From the NCBI GenBank assembly GCA_022799835.1, contig JAAWPF010000002.1, positions 1 through 33,822 of the forward strand: 33,822 nt of DNA. The letters run 5' to 3'. Both the position numbers and the translations under genes were made by a program. Origin of the DNA: Lawsonibacter sp. (GTDB lineage: Bacteria; Bacillota; Clostridia; Oscillospirales; Oscillospiraceae). This document shows positions 14,381-21,573 of this stretch, piece after piece; the stretch's first letter is position 1; each line of letters opens with the position of its first letter. The notes below the pieces were generated by a model. That model made no database searches. It was not told where the DNA came from and worked only from the letters and a program-made list of their open reading frames with translations.

Positions 14381-16081
14381 TTACTCCTTCACGTAGTTCA
14401 CATGGAGCAGCTCATGGCGGTGCTCCTCCTCCATATCTTTCAGGAGGGCGGCAGCCACCGGGTTGCGCTCGGCCCGCTTGAATGGGGCGGAGCGGTCAAT
14501 GTTGTACAGGCCCTCGGCCCGGTCGGCCTTGTCCTGCTTCATGCCCCGGGGCTGGCCCGCGCCGCCCACGCAGCCGCCCTGGCAGGTCATGACCTCCACC
14601 AGGTCGAAGTAGGCGCTGCCGGACTCAATCTCCTTGAGCAGCCGCTGGGCGTTGGCCAGGCCGTGGACAATGGCCAGGTGGACATCCCGGTCGCCCACCC
14701 TGATCACGGCCACCCGGATGGAGCGGTCGCCCCGGAGGGGGGAGTATTTCAGCTCCCGCAGGGCGTTTTTGGACTTGTCGGGCAGGCAGAACCGGACCAC
14801 CGCCTCGGCCACGCCGCCGGTGGTGCCGTAGATGGTGCCAGAGCCGGACCCCAGTCCGAAAGGCAGGTCGGGGGACTCGTACTCCAGCTCGGTGAGGTGG
14901 ATGCCGGACTCCTGGACCATCTTGACAATCTCCCGGGTGGTCAGCACCAGGTCCACCGCCGGGGCGCCGTCTTCCAGGCGGAACTCGGGCCGGGCGGCCT
15001 CCATCTTCTTGGCGGTGCAGGGCATGACGGCGATGTGGTAGGTGGTGCGGCCGTCCTCCTCATCCAGCTTCCTGTACTTGTCCCGCAGGACGGCGGCGAA
15101 CATCTCCATAGGTGACTTACAGGTGGAGATATGCTTCAGATATTTGGGGTTCTCGTTCTCCAAATACTTTACCCAGGCCGGACAGCAGGAGGTGAACATG
15201 GGGAAGGGGCCGCCCTTCTCCAGCCGCTGGAGAAACTCGGTGCCCTCCTCAACGGTGGTCAGGTCGGCACCGAAGGTGGTGTCGTACACCTCGTCCACCC
15301 CCATCAGCTTGAGGGCGGAGACCAGCTGGTCCAGGGCATTCTGGCCGGGCTCCAGGCCGAAGGCCTCCCCCACCGCCACCCGGACGGCGGGGGCAATCTG
15401 GACCACCACCCGCTTCTTCGGGTCGTGGATGGCCCGCCAGGCAGGGCCAATCTGGTTGTACACTGTGATTGCGCCGGTGGGGCAGACAGCGGAGCACTGT
15501 CCGCAGCTGATGCACTTGGTCTCAGACATCTTCCTGCCAAAGGCGGGGGTCACCTGCATGTTATAGCCCCGGTGGGCGAAGTCAATGATGTTCATGCCGA
15601 TGTTCTCACTGCACACCCGGACGCAGTCGCCGCAAAGGATGCACTTGGTGGGGTCCCGGACAATGGCGGGGCTGGTGTCGTCAAACTCGCCGCACTCCCG
15701 GTTGTCGCCGAAGCGGACGGTGTTGATGCCGAACTGCACCGCCAGGTCCTGGAGGTGGCAGCTGCCGCTCTTCTGACAGGTGGTGCAGGAGCAGTTGTGA
15801 GAGGCCAGCATCAGCTCCAGGATCATCCGCCGGTGCTTGAGCAGCCGGGCGGTGTTGGTCCTGATGGACAGCCCGTCCCGGGGCTGCATGGAGCAGGAGG
15901 TCTCGATTCTGCCCCGCTCGTCCTCTACCACACACATACGGCAGGCCCCATAGACCGACAGGTCGGAGTAGTAGCAGAACGTGGGCATTTCGATGCCGGC
16001 TTTCCGGATGACGGCCAGCACGTTGGGCTCGCCGTCGAAAGCGACCCGCTCGCCGTTGATGTACATAATTCCCTTTGCCAT
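14381..16081 (-). CDS. hydA: [FeFe] hydrogenase catalytic subunit HydA of an NAD-linked complex
   Basis: A 566-residue catalytic subunit making or consuming H2. ATG at 16081 (MAKGIMYING) is chosen; GGAG lies 8 nt upstream, and hydB stops 5 nt before. Iron-sulfur modules in order: plant-type [2Fe-2S] domain (about 1-75; C36, C47, C50, C63); His-Cys [4Fe-4S] segment (about 95-112); and two [4Fe-4S] clusters (CILCGDC, CISCGQC, 147-200). The H-cluster domain follows with all three signatures: TSCCPAW (297-303), MPCTAKK (353-359) and EVMTCQGGCVGGAGQP (496-511). The cluster ligands C300, C355, C500 and C504 and the proton-relay C299 are present. It ends soon after the H-cluster domain and lacks the extra C-terminal [2Fe-2S] domain of Thermotoga HydA. 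Confidence 0.96.
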   Translation of the reverse strand: MAKGIMYINGERVAFDGEPNVLAVIRKAGIEMPTFCYYSDLSVYGACRMCVVEDERGRIETSCSMQPRDGLSIRTNTARLLKHRRMILELMLASHNCSCTTCQKSGSCHLQDLAVQFGINTVRFGDNRECGEFDDTSPAIVRDPTKCILCGDCVRVCSENIGMNIIDFAHRGYNMQVTPAFGRKMSETKCISCGQCSAVCPTGAITVYNQIGPAWRAIHDPKKRVVVQIAPAVRVAVGEAFGLEPGQNALDQLVSALKLMGVDEVYDTTFGADLTTVEEGTEFLQRLEKGGPFPMFTSCCPAWVKYLENENPKYLKHISTCKSPMEMFAAVLRDKYRKLDEEDGRTTYHIAVMPCTAKKMEAARPEFRLEDGAPAVDLVLTTREIVKMVQESGIHLTELEYESPDLPFGLGSGSGTIYGTTGGVAEAVVRFCLPDKSKNALRELKYSPLRGDRSIRVAVIRVGDRDVHLAIVHGLANAQRLLKEIESGSAYFDLVEVMTCQGGCVGGAGQPRGMKQDKADRAEGLYNIDRSAPFKRAERNPVAAALLKDMEEEHRHELLHVNYVKE

Positions 16082-16086
16082 ACCGC

Positions 16087-17985
16087 TCACTCCTCCCGAA
16101 TGGCACCGAAGGGACAGCAGCCCCAGCACGCGCCGCACTTGATACACTTGTCTGTGTCAATGACATGGGGCATCCGGATTTGGCCGGAGATGGCCTCCAT
16201 GGGGCACTGCTTCATGCACTTGCCGCAGCCCTTGCACAGCTCAGGGTCAATCTGGAGCACTTTCTTGCGGCCGTTGCAGTGGGGACAGTGCTTGTCCACC
16301 ACATGGGCCAGGTACTCGCCCCGGAAGTATTTCAGGGTACTCTGCACCGGCTTGCAGGCGCTCTGGCCCAGGCCGCACAGGGCGGTCTCGCTGATGGTGG
16401 AGGCCAGCTCCTCCAGCAGGTCCAGGTCCTCCAGCGAGCCCTCGTTGTTGACGATGCGGGTCAAAATCTCCAGCATCCGCCGGGTGCCCTCCCGGCAGGG
16501 GACGCACTTGCCGCAGGACTCGTTCTGGGTGAAGTTCATGAAGAACCGGGCCACCTCCACCATGCAGGTGTCCTCGTCCATCACCACCAGGCCGCCCGAG
16601 CCGATCATGGCCCCCAGCTTTTTCAGCGAGTCAAAGTCCAGGGGCAGGTCCAGGTGCTCCTCGGTGAGGCAGCCGCCGGAGGGACCGCCAATCTGGACGG
16701 CCTTGAACTTTTTGCCGTCCTTGATGCCGCCGCCAATGTCGAAGATGATCTCCCGGAGGGTGGTGCCCATGGGGACCTCGATCAGGCCGGTGTTTACCAC
16801 GTTGCCGGTGAGGGCGAAGGCCTTGGTGCCGGGAGACTTCTCCGTCCCGATGGACTGAAACCAGGCCGAGCCGTTGCGGATGATAAGGGGGACGGCGGAG
16901 AAGGTCTCCACATTGTTGAGCACGGTGGGCTGTGCCCACAGGCCGTGCTCCACCGTCCGGGGCGGCTTGACCCGGGGCATGCCCCGGTTGCCCTCGATGG
17001 AGGCGGTCAAGGCCGAGCCCTCGCCGCAGACAAAGGCCCCGGCGCCCCGGTTGACGTGGAGGCGGAAGGAGAACTGGGTGCCCAGGATGCGGTCGCCCAG
17101 CAGGCCCATCTCCTCCGCCTTGGCGATGGCGGTTTTCAGCCGGGCCACCGCCAGGGGGTACTCGGCCCGGACGTAGATGTAGCCCTCGTCGCTGCCGGCG
17201 GCGATGGCGGCGATGAGCATCCCCTCGATGATGGAGTGGGGGTTGCCCTCCATGATGGAGCGGTCCATGAAGGCGCCGGGGTCGCCCTCGTCGCCGTTGC
17301 ACACCACGTACTTCTTGCCCTTGGGCTGCTTGCGGACGCTGTCCCACTTCCGCCCGGCGGGGAAGCCGCCGCCGCCCCGGCCCCGCAGGCCGGAGTCCAG
17401 AATCTCCTTGCAGATGGCCTCGTCGGTCATCTCGAACAGGGCCTTCTCAAAGGCGGCGTAGCCGTCGTGGGCCAGGTACTCGTCGATGTCCTCAGCGTCG
17501 GTGGTGCCGCAGTTGGCCAGCACAATGCGGTGCTGGCGGTGATAGAAGGGGATGTCCTCGTGCTTGGGATACTTCATCCCGTCCAACTCATAGAGCAGCC
17601 GCTCCACCACCTCGCCCTTCATGATGGTCTTTTCGATGATCTCGTCGCAGTCCTCCAGCTGGACATGGGTATAGAGGATGCCCTCCGGCTCAATCTGGAC
17701 CAGGGGGCCCATCTCGCAGAATCCGTGGCAGCCGCTCTTCTTCAAATAGATGCCGTCCCCCTTGGGCTCGGTGACGTCCTCGGTCTCGTTCTCCTGGGTG
17801 AGGCCCACATAGACATCCAGCCCCCGGCGCTCGCACTCCTCCCTGATGTAGTCATACAGCTTCAGCGAGCCGCCGGCGATGCAGCCGGTGCCGGCGCACA
17901 GCAGCACCTGCTTTTTCTGATAGGACAGGGCCCGCTTGGCCTTGACCCGGCGGACCTCCAAACGTTCACGGTTCATCTCAGGCAT
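16087..17985 (-). CDS. hydB: NuoF-like flavin subunit HydB of the hydrogenase
   Basis: A 632-residue NAD(H)-binding subunit. It has an N-terminal thioredoxin-like [2Fe-2S] domain with C30, C35, C86 and C90; an FMN/NAD(H) domain with GRGGGGFPAGRKW (202-214) and the NGDEGDPGAFMDR block; an SLBB-like region; the [4Fe-4S] motif CGKCVPCREG; and a C-terminal two-cluster ferredoxin domain (CKGCGKC and CIKCGAC). Domain order matches HydB of electron-bifurcating and NAD-dependent [FeFe] hydrogenases. The ATG at 17985 overlaps the hydC stop by 8 nt and has AGGAGG about 9 nt upstream. A second ATG three codons later is possible. Confidence 0.95.
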   Translation of the reverse strand: MPEMNRERLEVRRVKAKRALSYQKKQVLLCAGTGCIAGGSLKLYDYIREECERRGLDVYVGLTQENETEDVTEPKGDGIYLKKSGCHGFCEMGPLVQIEPEGILYTHVQLEDCDEIIEKTIMKGEVVERLLYELDGMKYPKHEDIPFYHRQHRIVLANCGTTDAEDIDEYLAHDGYAAFEKALFEMTDEAICKEILDSGLRGRGGGGFPAGRKWDSVRKQPKGKKYVVCNGDEGDPGAFMDRSIMEGNPHSIIEGMLIAAIAAGSDEGYIYVRAEYPLAVARLKTAIAKAEEMGLLGDRILGTQFSFRLHVNRGAGAFVCGEGSALTASIEGNRGMPRVKPPRTVEHGLWAQPTVLNNVETFSAVPLIIRNGSAWFQSIGTEKSPGTKAFALTGNVVNTGLIEVPMGTTLREIIFDIGGGIKDGKKFKAVQIGGPSGGCLTEEHLDLPLDFDSLKKLGAMIGSGGLVVMDEDTCMVEVARFFMNFTQNESCGKCVPCREGTRRMLEILTRIVNNEGSLEDLDLLEELASTISETALCGLGQSACKPVQSTLKYFRGEYLAHVVDKHCPHCNGRKKVLQIDPELCKGCGKCMKQCPMEAISGQIRMPHVIDTDKCIKCGACWGCCPFGAIREE

Positions 17986-18466
17986 GGGCGGCGTCCTCCT
18001 TTCGCAGGCTCTCCAGCAGGTCGATGGCCAGCTCGGGGGTCATCTTGGAGTGGACCTGGTCGTTCACCGTGACCACGGGGGCAAGTCCGCAGGCCCCCAG
18101 GCAGGCCACCGTCTCCAGGGTAAACATGCCGTCGGCGGAGGTCTTCTGCTTGCCCTCCAGCTCCAAGTACTCATAAATGGCGTTGTAGATGGGCTGGGAC
18201 TTGCGGACATGACAGGCTGTGCCGTCGCACACCTTGATGATGTATTTGCCCTTGGCCTCCAGGGAAAAGTTCTCATAGAAGGTGGCCACGCTGTAGACCT
18301 TGGCCACGCCTACCCCCAGCTTTTGGGCGATAAGCTCCAGCACCGCCGGGCTGAGGTATTTATACTCCGCCTGGACGTCCTGCATGATGGCAATCAGGTT
18401 GTGCATTTGACAGTCGTAGCCGTCGATGATCTCCTCCACCCGCTCCATGGAAATTCCATTGGACAT
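17978..18466 (-). CDS. hydC: NuoE-like [2Fe-2S] subunit HydC of the hydrogenase
   Basis: A 162-residue thioredoxin-like [2Fe-2S] protein. The cluster ligands are two cysteines in CDGTACH and two in CLGACG, the usual C-x4-C and C-x3-C pattern of NuoE proteins. It is the first gene of the hydC-hydB-hydA operon and its stop overlaps hydB. The three subunits together match HydABC complexes that couple H2 to NAD(H), often with simultaneous ferredoxin reduction or oxidation (electron bifurcation). The sequence does not tell whether this one bifurcates. GAGGAG lies 11 nt upstream of the ATG. Confidence 0.93.
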   Translation of the reverse strand: MSNGISMERVEEIIDGYDCQMHNLIAIMQDVQAEYKYLSPAVLELIAQKLGVGVAKVYSVATFYENFSLEAKGKYIIKVCDGTACHVRKSQPIYNAIYEYLELEGKQKTSADGMFTLETVACLGACGLAPVVTVNDQVHSKMTPELAIDLLESLRKEDAAHA

Positions 18467-18521
18467 GGCTGATACGCTCCTCTCTCTACATTTTGTCGTT
18501 GTCCAGGGTATGCTTCCTGTG

Positions 18522-18550
18522 ATTTTAACATAACGACCGCTGTTTTACAA
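18522..18550 (-). promoter_or_regulatory. Promoter of the hydCBA operon
   Basis: The minus strand has TTGTAA (18550-18545), 17 nt, then TAAAAT (18527-18522), with TGT just before it forming an extended -10. The start is about 55 nt before hydC. No Rex-type palindrome was recognised. Confidence 0.68.
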
Positions 18551-18649
18551 GATGAATTTGCAGGAAATCATTCATTTTGGACGCCGCCCCCGTTTACAGC
18601 TTCTTTATGAAATTTTAAGGAGTTTTTGGTCGCTTTTTCAATGCGGGTA

Positions 18650-18658
18650 TGGTACAAT
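18650..18658 (+). promoter_or_regulatory. Extended -10 promoter for the TVP38-like gene
   Basis: TGG-TACAAT (-10 at 18653-18658) lies about 25 nt before the start codon. The -35 region is not recognisable at standard spacing. Confidence 0.45.
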
Positions 18659-18683
18659 ACCCTCCAAGAATGGAGGCGGTTTT

Positions 18684-19382
18684 ATGAAAAAAGAGCAGCG
18701 GCTTCTGCTCCTGGCCCTCGCCCTCCTGATGCTGGCGGGGGGCGGGTGGTTTTTATATGACAGCGGATTTTTTCAGGCGGCCGGATCTCTGGAGGGGCTC
18801 CGGGCCTATATCGGCCGCTTCGCGCCCTACTCCCACCTGTTTTTCTTCCTGATTCAGCTGATGTCGGTCATCCTGGCACCCATCCCCAGCAATATCACCG
18901 CCGCCGCGGGGGGGCTTCTCTTCGGCACTTGGCCTGCTTTCCTGCTCACCTTCGGGGCCGTTGCGGGCGGTTCCCTGCTGGTATTCTGTCTGGCCCGGGC
19001 GCTTGGCCGGGACTTTGCGGACCGGCTGGTGAGCCGGAAGCTGTCAGAGCGGTACAGGGACGTTCTGCGGGCCAAAGCGCCTGTGTTTCTGACACTGGCT
19101 TTCCTCTTTCCCTTCTTTCCGGACGACGTGCTGTGCATCCTGGCCGGGTTTACCAGCTTGTCCCTGCGCCGCTTCACTGCCATCGTCCTGCTTACCCGCC
19201 CCTGGGGCCTGCTCTTCGCCAGCGCCTTGGGCGGTTCCACCCTGAAGCTGCCCCTGTGGGTGATGATCCCAATCGGCCTGGCCGGTCTGTCCGCGTTTTT
19301 GCTGGGCATGAAATATGGCGACAGATTAGAAGAAATTCTCCTGCGGCGTTTGAAAGGGCGCGAATCGGGAAAAACTGATTGA
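18684..19382 (+). CDS. TVP38/TMEM64 (DedA-like, SNARE-associated) membrane protein
   Basis: A 232-residue membrane protein. ATG at 18684 is chosen since GGAGGCGG sits 6 nt upstream and the membrane protein starts at once with MKKEQRLLLLALALLMLAGG. About five or six hydrophobic segments are visible. The VTT-domain features are present: PSNITAAAGGLLFG, GAVAGGSLLVFCLARALGRDF, and FLFPFFPDDVLCILAGFTSLSLRRF, the last with the conserved F-P-x-D/N-x-x-x-x-x-AG pattern. Family members are proposed lipid scramblases or transporters at the membrane. The specific role here is unknown. It is upstream of the perR-like gene but that gene has its own promoter. Confidence 0.82.
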   Translation: MKKEQRLLLLALALLMLAGGGWFLYDSGFFQAAGSLEGLRAYIGRFAPYSHLFFFLIQLMSVILAPIPSNITAAAGGLLFGTWPAFLLTFGAVAGGSLLVFCLARALGRDFADRLVSRKLSERYRDVLRAKAPVFLTLAFLFPFFPDDVLCILAGFTSLSLRRFTAIVLLTRPWGLLFASALGGSTLKLPLWVMIPIGLAGLSAFLLGMKYGDRLEEILLRRLKGRESGKTD

Positions 19383-19403
19383 TATAAAATTTTGTCTGAC
19401 CCC

Positions 19404-19432
19404 TTTACAAGCCGAAGCGGATGTGGTATGAT
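19404..19432 (+). promoter_or_regulatory. Promoter of the perR-rubrerythrin operon
   Basis: TTTACA (19404-19409), 17 nt, TATGAT (19427-19432), with TGG making an extended -10. The predicted start (about 19439) coincides with the left edge of an inverted repeat. Confidence 0.75.
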
Positions 19433-19439
19433 ATATCTA

Positions 19440-19460
19440 TAACAATAATCAATATTGTTA
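19440..19460. promoter_or_regulatory. Probable PerR/Fur-type operator overlapping the start site
   Basis: TAACAATA and TATTGTTA are perfect 8-bp inverted arms separated by 5 nt. AT-rich dyads of this size are typical of Per and Fur boxes. It lies between the -10 and the ribosome-binding site of a Fur-family gene, so negative autoregulation is the simplest reading. Confidence 0.65.
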
Positions 19461-19474
19461 AGGGAGGAGGGCAT

Positions 19475-19897
19475 ATGGAGCGCGTCGTGCGGTATAGCAA
19501 GAAGCGGGAGGCGATCCTGGCCGCCATTCGGGGAACAAGCTGCCACCCCTCCGCTGAATGGGTATATCGACAACTAAAGCCCCGCCATCCCGACTTGAGC
19601 CTGGGGACGGTCTACCGCAATCTGGCCTTCTTCCTGGAGCGCGGCCAGGTGAAAAGCGTGGGCGTGGTCCAGGGACAGGAGCGGTTCGATGCCGTCGTTA
19701 CCCCACACAGTCACTTTGTTTGCAACTGCTGCGGCGCCGTTTTGGACCTGCCGGACATCGATCTGAGCGGGGGCCTGGACGGGGCTGTCAGCCGGCAATA
19801 CGGGCTCGCGGTGAAACGCCATGAGCTCACATTCTATGGCTTATGTACCAGCTGTTCCAAGCAACAACAAAATATTAAGGAGGAACCATTGTCATGA
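19475..19897 (+). CDS. Fur-family transcriptional repressor, PerR-like
   Basis: A 140-residue metal-dependent repressor. ATG at 19475 follows GGGAGGAGGG; the winged helix (about 1-75) includes the recognition region [19 protein letters not shown]. The metal region has [15 protein letters not shown] and a second C-x2-C in LCTSC, the structural zinc site of PerR/Fur proteins. Its operon partners, reverse rubrerythrin and rubredoxin, are classic PerR targets in clostridia, so a peroxide-sensing PerR role is likely, though Fur-family subtype cannot be fixed from sequence alone. Its stop overlaps the rubrerythrin start (ATGA). Confidence 0.88.
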   Translation: MERVVRYSKKREAILAAIRGTSCHPSAEWVYRQLKPRHPDLSLGTVYRNLAFFLERGQVKSVGVVQGQERFDAVVTPHSHFVCNCCGAVLDLPDIDLSGGLDGAVSRQYGLAVKRHELTFYGLCTSCSKQQQNIKEEPLS

Positions 19898-20436
19898 AAA
19901 AGTTTGTTTGCAGCGTCTGCGGTTACGTCTATGAGGGCGACGCCGCCCCTGAGAAGTGCCCCCAGTGCGGCGTCGGCGCCGACAAGTTTGTGGAGCAGGG
20001 CGGCGAGATGTCCTGGGCTGCTGAGCACGTTGTAGGCGTGGCGCAGGGCGTCGATCCCGAGATTGTTGAGGGCCTGCGCGCCAACTTCCAGGGCGAGTGC
20101 ACTGAGGTGGGCATGTATCTGGCTATGGCCCGTGTGGCCTACCGTGAGGGCTACCCCGAGATTGGTGAGTACTGGCGCCGGGCCGCTCTGGAGGAGGCCG
20201 AGCACGCCGCCAAGTTCGCCGAGCTGCTGGGCGAGGTGCTCACCGACTCCACCAAGAAGAACCTGGAGATGCGGGTCGAGGCCGAGAACGGCGCTACCGC
20301 CGGCAAGGTCGCCATCGCCAAGAAGGCCAAGGAGCTGGGCCTGGACGCCATCCACGACACCGTCCACGAGATGGCCCGGGACGAGGCCCGCCACGGCAAG
20401 GCCTTCAAGGGCCTGCTGGAGCGTTACTTCGGCTAA
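19894..20436 (+). CDS. Reverse rubrerythrin (rubredoxin domain first)
   Basis: A 180-residue non-haem diiron peroxidase. The order is reversed relative to classical rubrerythrin: an N-terminal rubredoxin domain ([10 protein letters not shown] and CPQCG, residues 6-27), then the four-helix diiron domain with [18 protein letters not shown] and DEARHGKAF supplying the Glu and His ligands. Such proteins reduce H2O2 (and O2) in anaerobes using electrons from NADH via rubredoxin. The ATG overlaps the repressor stop, and AAGGAGG lies about 9 nt upstream. Codon use is strongly biased to C/G-ending codons, consistent with high expression. Confidence 0.93.
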   Translation: MKKFVCSVCGYVYEGDAAPEKCPQCGVGADKFVEQGGEMSWAAEHVVGVAQGVDPEIVEGLRANFQGECTEVGMYLAMARVAYREGYPEIGEYWRRAALEEAEHAAKFAELLGEVLTDSTKKNLEMRVEAENGATAGKVAIAKKAKELGLDAIHDTVHEMARDEARHGKAFKGLLERYFG

Positions 20437-20447
20437 GCATTATCCTG

Positions 20448-20480
20448 CCTTCCCGCCCGGAAGGGCGGGAAGGTTATTTT
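20448..20480 (+). terminator. Hairpin between rubrerythrin and rubredoxin genes
   Basis: CCTTCCCGCCC and GGGCGGGAAGG form a perfect 11-bp stem closed by a GGAA tetraloop. The following TTATTTTAAC is only moderately T-rich, so this may be a partial terminator or an mRNA 3'-end stabiliser that lowers rubredoxin expression relative to rubrerythrin. Confidence 0.6.
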
Positions 20481-20503
20481 AACAAATCCAGGAGGAATTT
20501 CTA

Positions 20504-20659
20504 ATGGATAAGTATGTCTGCCCCTGCGGCTACGTCTATGACCCTGCGGTAGGCGATCCCGACAACGGCATCGCCCCCGGCACCCCCTGGGAACAGGTCC
20601 CCGACAGCTGGGTCTGCCCCATCTGTGGAATGGGCAAGGACGTGTTCGAGAAGGAATAA
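20504..20659 (+). CDS. Rubredoxin with a shortened first metal knuckle
   Basis: A 51-residue rubredoxin, [16 protein letters not shown] at the start, with [14 protein letters not shown] in the middle and [11 protein letters not shown] near the end. It is a one-electron iron carrier likely to feed the rubrerythrin upstream. The second knuckle is the normal C39-P-I-C-G type (CPICG), but the first is C6-P-C8-G, one residue shorter than the usual C-x-x-C-G. All four cysteines are present. AGGAGG lies 8 nt before the ATG. The gene is separated from rubrerythrin by 67 nt containing a hairpin, and followed by a strong terminator. Confidence 0.92.
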   Translation: MDKYVCPCGYVYDPAVGDPDNGIAPGTPWEQVPDSWVCPICGMGKDVFEKE

Positions 20660-20683
20660 TCTGCGGATAATCGCGTGTTTTTT

Positions 20684-20717
20684 GAGGGAAACGGGGAGAC
20701 CCGTTTCCCTCTTTTTT
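20684..20717 (+). terminator. Terminator after the rubredoxin gene
   Basis: GAGGGAAACGGG pairs perfectly with CCCGTTTCCCTC around a GAGA tetraloop, followed by six T residues. Confidence 0.9.
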
Positions 20718-20762
20718 GAAAATTGGCTTGGCTGGGGATAACCCCTTTGCGGGCGTTTGGTC

Positions 20763-20791
20763 TTGACAAGAAAATATCTGTATGATATTAT
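20763..20791 (+). promoter_or_regulatory. deoC promoter
   Basis: Consensus -35 TTGACA (20763-20768), 17 nt, TATTAT (20786-20791). The leader is about 80 nt long. Confidence 0.75.
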
Positions 20792-20814
20792 GCGGTTTGG
20801 AAAACAGAGCCATT

Positions 20815-20836
20815 TGATATGTTTTCTTTTATATCA
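20815..20836. promoter_or_regulatory. Possible operator or hairpin in the deoC leader
   Basis: TGATAT and ATATCA are 6-bp inverted arms separated by 10 nt, located about 20-40 nt after the predicted start site. It could be a repressor site (deo genes are often repressor-controlled). The arms are short and AT-rich, so chance is possible. Confidence 0.25.
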
Positions 20837-20878
20837 GCAGGAAAGACAATCGAATTTGGCCTTTAAAGGAGCGAAAAC

Positions 20879-21523
20879 ATGGATCAGAAAGAAATTTTAA
20901 GTCGAGTGGAACATACCCAACTGAGTCCGACGGCCACTTGGGAGCAGATCAAGGCTGTCTGTGATGAGGGAAAGCGGTTTGACGTGGCTGCTGTGTGTAT
21001 CCCGCCCCGCTATGTGAAGCGGGCCGGCGACTATGTGGGCAGCACCATTAAAATATGTACGGTGATCGGTTTCCCCAACGGATACGCCACTCCGGAGGTC
21101 AAGGTGTTTGAGGCGGAGGACGCCATCCGCAACGGCGCCGACGAGATCGACATGGTCATCAACCAGGGGCTGGCCAAGGATGGCGACTGGGAGGGCCTGC
21201 TGGCCGAGATCAAGGCGGTGAAGGCATCCTGCAAGGGCCGCATCCTGAAGGTCATCGTGGAGGCTTGCAGCTTTACTGAGGAGGAGAAGCGCTCCCTGTG
21301 CCGGGTGGTCTCCATGTCCGGGGCGGACTTCATCAAGACCTCCACCGGTTTCGCGTCCGGCGGGGCCACTGTGGAGGATGTGCGGCTCTTCCGGGCCAAC
21401 ATCAGCCCCGACGTGCGCATCAAGGCCGCCGGCGGCATCCGCACCTTCGCGCAGGCCCAGGCCATGATTGAGGCCGGGGCGGACCGTATTGGAGCCAGCG
21501 CCCTGATCGCGCTGATGAAATAA
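20879..21523 (+). CDS. deoC: Deoxyribose-phosphate aldolase
   Basis: A 214-residue class I aldolase cleaving 2-deoxyribose 5-phosphate to glyceraldehyde 3-phosphate and acetaldehyde in deoxynucleoside catabolism. The TIM-barrel motifs are all visible: VEHTQLSP at the start, EIDMVIN, LKVIVEA, the Schiff-base lysine in FIKTSTGF and the second active-site lysine in IKAAGGIRT. Length is normal. It stands alone, with its own promoter and terminator and without the usual deo neighbours (phosphorylases, phosphopentomutase). Confidence 0.96.
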   Translation: MDQKEILSRVEHTQLSPTATWEQIKAVCDEGKRFDVAAVCIPPRYVKRAGDYVGSTIKICTVIGFPNGYATPEVKVFEAEDAIRNGADEIDMVINQGLAKDGDWEGLLAEIKAVKASCKGRILKVIVEACSFTEEEKRSLCRVVSMSGADFIKTSTGFASGGATVEDVRLFRANISPDVRIKAAGGIRTFAQAQAMIEAGADRIGASALIALMK

Positions 21524-21528
21524 AAAAG

Positions 21529-21559
21529 AACCGCTCTGCCTTTCGGCGGAGCGGTTTTG
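21529..21559. terminator. Terminator between convergent deoC and foldase genes
   Basis: AACCGCTCTGCC pairs with GGCGGAGCGGTT (one G-T pair) around TTTC, followed by TTG. The A-rich 5' flank also provides a T-rich end for minus-strand transcripts. Confidence 0.8.
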
Positions 21560-21573
21560 TTTCACAGGGGCAC

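Noticed and set aside
16075-18072. 665-codon open frame on the plus strand across hydB
   Set aside because: Antisense shadow of hydB and hydC in GC-rich DNA; repetitive Gly/Leu/His composition and no recognisable domain.
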